Shown piece by piece: positions 55,688 to 64,000 of a DNA stretch of 64,000 nt; the stretch's first letter is position 1, and every line of letters starts with the position of its first letter. The position numbers were made by a program, and so were the translations under genes. Where the stretch lies: assembly GCA_930367215.1 (NCBI GenBank), contig OV884057.1, forward strand, positions 252,304,830 through 252,368,829. Reading direction: 5' to 3'. The notes below the pieces were generated by a model, which did no database searches, was not told the DNA's origin, and saw only the letters and a list, made by a program, of their open reading frames with translations. Origin of the DNA: Pollenia angustigena. Lineage: Eukaryota > Arthropoda > Insecta > Diptera > Polleniidae.

Positions 55688-55965
55688 TTATTGCAACTTT
55701 CTTATCTCCTTCCTTATTAACATTCGCTTTGGCTTCTCTGTTTCGAGGTTTAAGTTTCTATATAGCACTGCCAACGCCTTTCTCTTCTGGTATTGCTTAC
55801 CAGCTCTCTTTTTCTTTTTCTTCTCTACTAGCTTAGTTTCTATTGGTTTCTGTGGACATCTGATTGTGTTGACTATATATATATCTTTTTATTCTTATTT
55901 TTATAAGTCCTAGCCTTCGCCTTTGGATTATTAATTTACTACGGTCCGAGTGGGCAGGATCGCCA
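55688..55965 (-). other. Long open, very basic frame without ATG in the leader
   Basis: Minus strand. The frame stays open from the primer site to TAA 55690-55688, about 92 codons, with Lys/Arg-rich composition (TKLVEKKKKKRAGKQYQKRK, then KPKRMLIRKEIRK). There is no ATG before the last few codons, so use would need splicing or a non-ATG start. It precedes the small membrane ORF. Function unknown. Confidence 0.3.
55953..55965 (-). promoter_or_regulatory. Primer binding site, tRNA-Arg type
   Basis: On the minus strand TGGCGATCCTGCC directly after the 5' LTR, complementary to the 3' end of tRNA-Arg, the primer known for mdg1/412-type elements. Confidence 0.75.
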
Positions 55966-56537
55966 TGTAATGTGTAAACAATGCGTGTTGGTGTATTTAG
56001 TTCCCTATAGCCCTTGGTTATTTTTGTAGCTGTCAGGGTTTCAGCTGATTTGCAAGGCGTTCAAAGGAACTGCCGAATTAGCGTGAGGCTTTAATTAAAC
56101 ACAAGGCAGGTTGTTGCCGAATTAGTGTGATAATTTCAAGTCTGCTTTATTTTTGATTTACATGTGCTTAAATACTAAACATGAATTTTTAACTTAGCCT
56201 TTCTTACTTATTATACTTATTGATAGAGTTGTAGTTATCTTTGTTGATATTATGGGCATATGCATAATCACCCTGATTACAATTGTTTTGACCAATAGGG
56301 ATGTTTGTGGTTACACCCATTCCTATTTGTCACTCAATTTAAATTCTTTATTGAGTAGAATTGTTCGTTTGTTTCTATCATACTCATACCCCAATTAACT
56401 TGCATTCCAATCAATGTGAGTCGATTGTAAATGCCGTTATTTGATCTTGCATAGTTACCCTACACAAAGTAGGTTGGCATGTATAGATTTGAGAGTAATT
56501 TAAGGGTAGACGGTGGCAACTTATGAGGTACACTACA
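55966..56537 (-). repeat. mdg1-like 5' LTR
   Basis: 572 bp partner of 49099-49670 in the same orientation. Promoter elements were not assigned with certainty. Confidence 0.92.
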
Positions 56538-56608
56538 ACAATTCTTATGAATAGAATTTTTAAAAATTGTTTTATTTAAAATAAATTATTTTCCATATTT
56601 CCCCTTTT

Positions 56609-57529
56609 TATACACTGCACCACCACAAGTGGTGAATGAAGGTATACAAAGTATCAAAGATTTTCTTGGAATTAAAAAAATTAATTAACAAGGTTTCAAA
56701 CTAAGTTTGTCATTCCGTGTAAAACTTTTTTTGTTCATCTCAGTCCCCATAAATTATTATATTATGGCTCCTTGAGTAATTTTAAAGTCGATTGAGTTAT
56801 GTCCGTCTATCTAGTGTCAAAGTGTTTCTAGTTATCCTACGCAGCCTGGGATTGTAATCCAGCAAAATAGGATCAGTAGCAAAAGGGTTATGAATCAAAA
56901 TGTGTAGCAAGACTTTCTTAGTCAACATGATTAAGAGCGAGCAATTCATACCAGCCTTAAATATGTTTCACTTGGTTACAAATACTTGCATGAATGGGGG
57001 GGCTTGTTCCATAATATAACATAGACCTCATATAAAGCCCACTCTCAAGAAACACTTTGGAACGCTTCAAACCGTAACAAAAAATGCTATTGTAATAAAT
57101 TTGAGTTTGTCACAGTTTTATATGACTATAAACATCCTTGTAAAATTTCCTGAAAATCTGCCCATAATTTATCTTAGGCCCCATATAAACCCTACTCTAG
57201 GAAAACAGTTTAATCCGCGTTAAATCGTAACGAATAATGGTGTTATAATTAAATTAGGTCAGTCATAGTTTCATAAGACATGAAATTACACTCTCAACTT
57301 TCGTTAAGATCGGTCTTTAATTTACCAATTTAGTTCGTGTAAAACCGAATAATGTTATTATAATAAAATTTGGTCATAGTTTTATAAGATTAAAAATCAC
57401 TTTGTCAAATTTCATATAGATCGGTCCATAATATACCAAAGGCCCCATATAAAAACGATTCTGGAAATAATCTAACTGTAGTTGGAAGGTATTTAAGATT
57501 CGTCATAGCCGAATATAGCACTCTAACTT
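56609..57529 (+). repeat. mini-me-like repeat, diverged copy 3
   Basis: It starts TATACACTGCACCACCACAAG and ends CGAATATAGCACTCTAACTT. It has a reduced core (TTGAGTAATTTTAAAGTCG, TGTCCGTCTATCT) and three worn units with CCATAATTTATCTTAGGCCC-type strings. Confidence 0.65.
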
Positions 57530-58659
57530 TTTTCCTCCTATTTTTTTTTGTTTTTTTTTGTAAATTCAATTATACAAGCAATCGCTTTCAATTAGTTGTT
57601 AAGTCTTTAAGCTACTAAGCACAGCAATTTGTTTGCCATTAATTTTCCACAAATAAGTACTGATTAGAGTACAATTAAGTTAACGATTTAGAAGAAAAAA
57701 TAAAGAAAGAGGAAAAAATTCCCTGAAATCACTTTTCAAACTGAAATCAATGCAGAAATCGTATAACAATGCAAGCAGCCATAACAATTGTTGATTTTCA
57801 CTTAGTTTTCCTTTCTAGGATCCAATTAGTGAATGGTGTACACACACACATGGGTTCTCCACGGTGATTTCTAAAGAATGGCACTGAGTATTAATTAGTT
57901 ACCTCCTTTTACAACTTTCTATTCATTTCCTTTTGTTAGAAACATTTATTCGAGCATGTGTGAGTGTGTAAGTAAAAAGTTCATACGTTTACAAAAGTCA
58001 AAAGTAGTATAATTAATAATTCTGCATGTATGTGGGTGGATTTACTCTTCTTTTGTCTGTGTTTACAATATTCTCACTAATTAACGTGTTATCTTAGATG
58101 TCGCGTCTAAAAGCAACTTTAAACTTGTGTGTGGATGTTTCCATGCGTCTGCGTATGTGTGTGTTTTTTGTATTTGTGGTAACAAAGAAACGTCTTAAGT
58201 GAAATTAATATGTGTTAAACAACGACCACAAAACTTCTTTTGATGCTTTGTTATTTAATTTACATTCTATTAAGTGGAGTCAGTCATAAGAGGATTATAA
58301 ATGCAAAAGGGCATTAAAAGTGTACCCTGATATGAAAGTGTTAAATTATTTATGTTTGTTTAAGCTAAAAAGAGGTTACAATTAACATTAAGAGGTAATT
58401 GAAAGGGGCTTGAAAAGGCGTTTAATTTATTAGCACCCAACGCTCCCATTTGGGAACTTGAGCAAATAATCAAATTTATGATAATAGAAACAAATTTAAT
58501 AAAAAAAAAACTAACAATCTTTAAAATAAAAATTGGGGCTAATGGGTTAAGCAGAATTTAGGGTTATATAAGCAGCTGGTTTTAGCTTAAAATTTCCTAA
58601 TAAATCCAAAAATCCGTCCTTGTCTTTGAGCACACAGAATTAATTTTTGATTACCTATA
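57530..58659. other. Non-coding stretch
   Basis: AT-rich with short CA/GT runs. No recognised gene, RNA or repeat ends. Confidence 0.4.
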
Positions 58660-58900
58660 AAGAACTATAAAACCTGTGTGTTTTTTTATGTGTAGATCGA
58701 TCTACATAAGTTTTAAATTTCATCAAAATCGAAATTTTCCATCTGCCGCTTCATATTCCAAAATTTGAAAAACATTAAAACCCTGTGTGTTTTAATAACG
58801 CTAATCTATCCGTTCAAATATCATCAAAATTGGTTAGATATTTTCGGAGTGGCAGTAGTTCTCCGTATGCCCCTCTTGGTCGGTGACGGTCGAGCGGTGA
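58660..58900 (+). repeat. Fragment of the second mini-me-like family
   Basis: Two worn units around TTTTAAATTTCATCAAAATCG and CATCAAAATTGGTTAGAT, then GTTCTCCGTATGCCCCTC, as in 13763-14490. Confidence 0.45.
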
Positions 58901-59519
58901 GATAGACTGGATGCGGAATGCAGGGTAAACGCGTACTCATATTAAAATGGCTTTCTTTTTCTTGTGAATACGGAAACTATTGCTTTATTGCTGCTTCTAA
59001 AGCGATAATTAATATTTTCTGAATATAGGAGGCTTAGTGGACCTTTGCTTAGTTAGTACAAGTTAGAGAAATAAAAAGTACCAATAAAATACCTTTCAGA
59101 TTCTCATTCATTCAGAACCGTGCATGTTTAATTTGAATTTTGTAGGTCTAATATTACCGGAAAGTACCAGTTAAAGAACAAAGAAGTGCCAAAAGCCCTC
59201 TTACAGATTCTCATTCACTCAGGACATTGCATGTTTAATTTTATGTTTCTATGTCCAATACTAATAACAATTAAAAAAAGTACCAGCTAAAGAACAAATA
59301 ACCAAAGAAGGAAATTTTATTTTCCGTATTTCTTCTTTTTGGTACTTTTTTCTCACCATTGAAGTACCAAAAATTTCGATATTGTAGTAGCAGCCCATTT
59401 AGTACGTATAAGCCAAAGAATGGAGAAAATACTTTTTTAAAAAATGTACCAACAATAATTGCAAATTTAACTCCTTAAACGCTCGAGTTCCTAAAAAGAA
59501 CCGGATTTGTATTTCTATG
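58901..59519. other. Non-coding stretch
   Basis: It contains a loose direct repeat: CAGATTCTCATTCATTCAG (about 59098) and CAGATTCTCATTCACTCAG (about 59203), each followed by a GTACCA-type string. No gene. Confidence 0.4.
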
Positions 59520-60216
59520 TATACCCACACCACAATAGTGGAGAGGGTATTATGTATTTGTGCTGATGTGTGTAACGCCTTAAAATATTGGTTTTAGACC
59601 CAACTTTAAGTAAACCGATCGACTCAGAATCACTTTCCGAGTCGAACTAACGATGTCCGCCCGGCTGGCTGGCTGGCAGGTCCATCTAACCTTGTGCGCA
59701 AAGCACAGGTCGTAATTTTAAGAGATAATTTAATAAAATTTGGTACATAGATTCTTATTGGCACAAGGACCAAGCCTTTGGACCGAATCGTAGGACCACG
59801 AGGGAAGATAATGGAAAATTTCTTCCTCTCAGAAACTATCAAACCGATTTTAATAAAATTTAAAACATAGATAGAACCATATTTATGTGAACACAAAAGG
59901 TATGCATTTGTTAAAAATAGGACCACGAGGGTAAATAGGGTCAATTTCTGCCTCTCAAGTCGATATTAATAAAATTTAAAACATAGATAGATCTATATCT
60001 ATAGGGACACATTAGCTATACAGTTTTTCAAAAATAGGACCACAAGGAGAGGTAGGGGGCAATTTCTGCCTCTCACAAACTTTCAAACCGATTTAAATGA
60101 AGCTTATAAATATAGATAAATCCATATTTATATGGACACACGAGTATAATGTGTTTTTAAATACTGTGGTGCTGGGTATCATATGGCTTTACCGACTATA
60201 CTTTCTTACTTGTTTT
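59520..60216 (-). repeat. mini-me-like repeat, second family, copy 3 (inverted)
   Basis: It starts TATACCCACACCACAATAGTG and ends ACTTTCTTACTTGTTTT, the inverse of 13763-14490. It contains GGCTGGCTGGCTGGCAGG (microsatellite) and four AACTATCAAACCGATTTTAA-type units. Confidence 0.75.
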
Positions 60217-61302
60217 AAGAAAAGTTTTGAACGTGATGTAATCTACATTTTTACGTTTACTATTTTAAACTCAGGTTTTACTCATTTACCCCCTAAAATG
60301 GCCGAATTTCAAAAAAGTACCAGACATCTGTCCGCTTAATTATCTAGAGAACAACGATAAGTATAGCTGTCTCTTTTAGTTTGAGATATGAGTGAGGTTT
60401 GAATATGAGGTTTAGTGCTTTGGACCCTATCATAAGAACTTTCGTGGAAACTTATATGGCCTATGTCCCTTAGGAGGTTCTGTTTTTCATTATGTGGAAG
60501 ACATTTTTAAAGTCGGACCGGCAGTTCCGGAGATTATCTCTTATGAATATACAAAATTTCAGCTTGAAAATATAAGTATATGTAGATTAGCGTGTCCCAA
60601 ATATGATTTTTAAGCAAATCAAACGCAAAAGTTTGATTTTTAATTGTTTGTTGGTTATGAGGAATAATATCATAAACTGGGTACAAAGGTGAAAACCGGA
60701 AAAACTCAGGAACGGTAAGAGCAAATTCAAAAATATTTGTCTCTAAGTTATTTAGTATAAATTGATCTTTAAAACTGCATTGTTGGCTTGTTTAATTTTC
60801 ATAACGATTTTAAAAGTTATAAAGCGTTATTTATAAAATTTATAGAAAAATTACGACAAATTTTAATGTAGGGTGCATAAAAGAGCAAATGAATTGCAAA
60901 AACTTGCAGCCTTTGTACACCAAAATATATCCTTTAAAGTGAAGAAAATCGTGGCTTTTGACGAAGTTATGAAGAAAACTTTAAAAAGACCGGCAGACCC
61001 GATTTTTGGCAAAAATTCGACTTGAGGAACCTCTAAACCTCTTCCGAAAAATCTGAAAAAAATCTCAAAAGTAATTATACTTTTGGGACTCACTAACGTA
61101 GATGCAGAGCTTAATAGACTAGTTTTTCATAATGTTTAAATGCAGAGTTTCAGTTTTAATCGACTTAAATCATCAAAATCAAGTATCTTTTAGTTGCAAC
61201 TTAAACAATGTTATAACAAGAGAAGATTAAAAAAAGCAATATTCAATACTTTTACAGCAAAAAGAAATTGATTAAACAGCAAAAAAAGCACTCAAACATA
61301 TT
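60217..61302. other. Non-coding stretch
   Basis: No gene recognised. A 76-codon minus frame at 60863-61093 has no known motif. Confidence 0.35.
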
Positions 61303-61957
61303 TTATTCTAATTCTTCCACATTATCAAAATTATTACAATATACTATCATGTGGGTTTTTATGTTTTCAAATTTTAATTCTCTACGTCGATCTGTTAAAA
61401 GCGTTTTGTATAAAGAGAAGCTTCTTTCTACATCAATGGAGGTTGACGGTGCAAATTTTAATTTGAGAATTTCTTTAGAGGACAAACTTTTTACATATTC
61501 ATCTATTGGAACAGTACCAGACTCTAAAATATATTTTATTTCCAAAAACTGGATATCAGCAGGGATTTCTTTTTAATATTTTCTCAAATTTCTTTTTATA
61601 TTGGTGGTCCTCGATCTTGCATAGTCCGTCAAAAACTGTCGATAAAGCATTAGTGCTCTCTTAAATTAATAAACCCGCAGTTTGCAATTTTTTTATAGCA
61701 ACCAAAATGTTTGCAAAATTGTATTTTAGAAATGCAAGTTGAGAACTTAATTCGGAGTTTTCAAATATTTTTTTGGATTGCACAATTGAGTCGGCATCTT
61801 GACTGTCAAGTTCTAAAACAACGGCCTTAACTTCTTCAAGATGCTCAGCGTAGTACATTGCCGCTTCTTACCAAGTACCCCAACGAGTTGGGCATGGAGA
61901 CGGTGGAAATACAACATAAGGATTCATTTTTAGAAAGAGTTGTTTTCTTCGCGGTGC

Positions 61958-62191
61958 CTGTAAAAATTATGTTTTTGTATGTATGTTTATATTAAAAAAA
62001 AAACTCAAGAGCTTTCAAGTGCTTTTTAATACACTCTTAATCCATTTTATATAATTTTTTTATACAATTCTGTTTAATAGAGAAATATTTGTCATAAGAT
62101 TCTTTTACTACAAAAATCATATTAAAAAACCGACTTTTAAATTCTTGCGTTTTCGATTTCCAGAACACCTCTGATTAATAGTTATATTTAC
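61958..62191 (-). other. Intron of the hAT transposase, enlarged by a MITE
   Basis: Donor AAG|GTAAAT at 62192/62191 and acceptor TTTTTACAG|GCACCG at 61958/61957. Joining the flanks keeps the hAT frame. 172 of its 234 bases are a MITE, so without it the intron would be about 62 bases, a usual fly intron size. Confidence 0.7.
62002..62173. mobile_element. hAT-like MITE F, copy 2, inside the intron
   Basis: It aligns along its length with the inverted 33020-33237 copy: CAGTTTAATAGAAAAATGTT versus TCTGTTTAATAGAGAAATAT, TAAAAAACGACTTTTAAAATT versus TAAAAAACCGACTTTTAAATT, and TTCTTGCGTTTT...CGATTTCCAG. The right end is kept (CACCTCTG); the left end is degraded. Confidence 0.75.
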
Positions 62192-63110
62192 CTTTAAGAA
62201 AATATTTTTAACATTGGAAATCAATTTACTGACATTTTCAAAGTTTGTTCGAATGAATTCAGCTAATCGATGGATACCATGTGCAAAACATGTTAAATGA
62301 AGCATTTTCGGATACATTGCCTTTAGAGAAGATATTCCACTTAGCATATTTGCAGCTGCATCCGTTACTACAAGTAACACTTTGTTATATTTTATGCCTA
62401 AATACAGAAAATTGATATCAAATCTAAACTCGATTTCTTTTCTACTTTACCATCCCGCCACAAAATTTGTAACGAATCATTACAAAATGCTGCAATAGAT
62501 GTGCCATTTGCCGTTTCAAGTACTTACATGTACAATGAATAAGATTTATTTTCTTTCAATTTTTCTAAGACTCCAAAAATAAAATTTGCAACATATCTCT
62601 GTTCGCTGTCCGTAGTTTCATTTACAGAAATCCATATATATTTGTCTTTGGCTGATTGACGTATTTTTTCTATATATTCCCTATACAATTCCGGTATGTA
62701 TTTCTGGCGAATGCAAGTTTCAGACGGAACCGACGTTTGAGAATATTTCTCAATGGAATTTTTGAAACTGGGAGAACTAACTTTTTTTTATTGGTATATT
62801 GGATTCTAACAATGCTTTACAAAGATCCTTTTGAAATGTTGTGACAGTTGGAGTCACTGAATACTCCATAATTAGTTTCTGTGGATAGTTCTCTTGCTTA
62901 GAAGACGCCTATTGCTGTTTTCCACATCTTATATATTGATCCACATTAGACTTTTTATAACAATTTATTTTGCAGCAGCATATATTGCAAAAGAGCCAAT
63001 TTTCTTCAATTTTAACCTTTATGCGCTCGGGATTGTAAACTTAAGTCGGCGGTCGGAAGTCTACATTTGTAGCAAATATGTTTTTGTATGGTAAACAATG
63101 TCCACATATG

Positions 63111-63529
63111 AAAAAACACTAGTAAGCAGGGTTTTATACTTTAATGCATATTTATAAATCTAATAAAGTCAAATATGGATACCAGTGATGCCAGGAGAAA
63201 TTTAAAAAAATCCCTTTTTTCCATTCAACCAAAAAAAATCCCTACACTTTTCCTTATGTTATAAATTTATTGTGTTTAGCAACAGCTAAACAAATACATA
63301 TTTTGGTAACATTTTGAAGACATTATAATAAATATGACATATAAAAATTCAATTTCAAAAATACCAATGTGATAAATTTAGTCAAATTTCGCATTTGATT
63401 TTTCATTTCCTCAACTTTTTTTCCTTTTTAAAGAACTTAACATTTTTCAAGAATACTTATTTCAAATAGTTTTTTTTTATTATTTCTGTCGTACAAATAC
63501 ATTTAAAATTTATTTTAATTTAAAACGTG
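63111..63529. other. Non-coding stretch
   Basis: CAGTGATGCCAGGAGAAATT at 63184 resembles a hAT left end, but no right end was found before 63530. Confidence 0.35.
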
Positions 63530-64000
63530 ATCCCAAGTCGTTCTATAAATTTATAAACTCAAAGAAAAAAACCGTTGGTTATCCTACGTCAATGACTTAT
63601 CGACAAATTGAATCTAGCAATGATACAGTTATAAGTAACATGTTTGCTTATTTTGTCTCAAACACCTACTCGAATTCAACATATGATAACTCAGTCAGTT
63701 ATCCATTTCCCCTGGTGGAAAACAATACAATATCACTATTGCTTCTTGATGTGTATATGATTACAAATAATCTTAAAAAAACTGAAGTTCTCCTACAGTT
63801 ATGGCCCGGATAAAATTCCTAGCTGTGTGTTAATAAATTGTGCAGATTCCTTAGCAATCCCTCTGACAATTTTATTCAACGCATCTATTAAATATACTTA
63901 TCTGCCTAAATTGTGGAAAGAGTCGTATATTGTTCCTTTGTTTAAGTCGGGTAATAAGTCTCTTATTGAAAATTACAGGGGATTTGCAAAACTGAGTGCT
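63530..64000 (+). pseudogene. Non-LTR retrotransposon RT, 5' part, runs off the window
   Basis: From about 63541 the frame reads FYKFINSKKKTVGYPTSMTY, the region between endonuclease and RT in jockey/I-like elements. After a one-base frame change near 63800 it continues with GPDKIPSCVL, LPKLWKESYIVPLFKSGN and ENYRGFAKLSA, the RT motif 0-2 region. The frame change shows decay, or an assembly error. Palm motifs with catalytic Asp would lie beyond 64000. Confidence 0.75.

Larger units (their letters stand above)
49099..56537 (-). mobile_element. mdg1/412-like Gypsy retrotransposon
   Basis: 7439 bp on the minus strand, with 572-bp LTRs of TGTAATG...CACTACA type and a 4-bp duplication ACAA (49095-49098, 56538-56541). 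Order on the minus strand: LTR, Arg-type primer site, leader with a small membrane ORF, gag, GGGAAAC shift site, protease-like/RT/RNase H, a frame break, integrase, LTR. No env. The LTRs differ at about three positions (transitions), so the insertion is young. Pol is broken once by a single-base frame change. Confidence 0.93.
61303..63110 (-). pseudogene. hAT transposase relic with an intron
   Basis: Minus strand. Near 63100-62930 a broken Cys/His region resembles a BED-type start (CNICCCKINC). Then FQKDLCKALLESNIPIK and, at about 62650-62580, KYIWISVNETTDSEQRYVAN, the DUF659-like start of the RNase H core. Next are LVVTDAAANMLSG and HLTCFAHGIHRLAEFIR, then an intron 62191-61958, PSPCPTRWGTW, a stop at 61870-61868, and the C-terminal dimerisation region at 61545-61310 (FAPSTSIDVERSFSLYK). 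Several frame shifts and stops make it non-functional. Element ends were not found. Confidence 0.75.

Noticed and set aside
63184..63260. hAT left-end-like CAGTGATGCCAGG
   Set aside because: No partner end or target duplication found within the window.
1..64000. CRISPR arrays, rRNA, bacterial operons
   Set aside because: No regularly spaced identical repeats with unique spacers, no rRNA-like sequence; the context is eukaryotic.

Overview
This window looks like heterochromatin-like or intergenic DNA of a higher fly (Diptera, probably a calyptrate). The sequence is very AT-rich. It carries a 17.6/297-type errantivirus, an mdg1/412-type Gypsy element and a Copia fragment. It also has piggyBac, hAT and mariner relics, and repeats of the mini-me type with a TA-rich stretch, a conserved core and GTCY or GCCA microsatellites. 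The species cannot be fixed from the sequence alone. I find no convincing conserved host gene. Two short hydrophobic-leader ORFs and one possible terminal exon are listed with low confidence.

Layout from left to right. Positions 1-12,800 hold two copies of one non-autonomous hAT element (1-921, cut by the window edge; 7957-10138 with 8-bp target duplications). The second copy has two smaller TIR elements nested in it. This part also has a mariner relic, a first mini-me array and several MITEs. Positions 12,800-16,520 are an old Tip100-like hAT element with a decayed transposase on the minus strand and younger repeats inside. Positions 17,980-21,400 hold a TIR element with a nested MITE, a piggyBac relic between TTAA sites, and small MITEs. 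Positions 21,400-35,640 are mostly anonymous DNA, with a long-TIR element, a 152-bp-period mini-me array, a possible Helitron, more MITEs and a TIR element split by a hAT MITE.

Positions 35,789-42,796 are a full-length errantivirus on the plus strand. Its LTRs look identical, with a CACG target duplication, a tRNA-Ser-type primer site, gag, a -1 shift site, protease, RT/RNase H/integrase and env. One in-frame stop separates protease from RT. It sits inside the decayed C-terminus of a non-LTR retrotransposon that also took a MITE. Positions 44,656-46,302 are a 5' Copia fragment.

Positions 49,099-56,537 are an mdg1/412-like element on the minus strand. Its LTRs differ at about 3 of 572 positions. 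It has an ACAA target duplication, a tRNA-Arg-type primer site, a leader with a small membrane-protein ORF, gag, a canonical GGGAAAC shift heptamer, and pol split by a one-base frame change between RNase H and integrase. Positions 56,600-64,000 hold mini-me-type repeats, a decayed hAT transposase whose small intron contains a MITE, and the RT start of a non-LTR element running off the right edge.

The genes present therefore act for their own mobile elements: capsid, protease, reverse transcriptase/RNase H, integrase, envelope and transposases. The strongest novelties are the element-level oddities: the lone stop in a very young errantivirus, its triplicated leader, the extra leader ORF and missing protease motif of the mdg1-like element, and the MITE inside a transposon intron.
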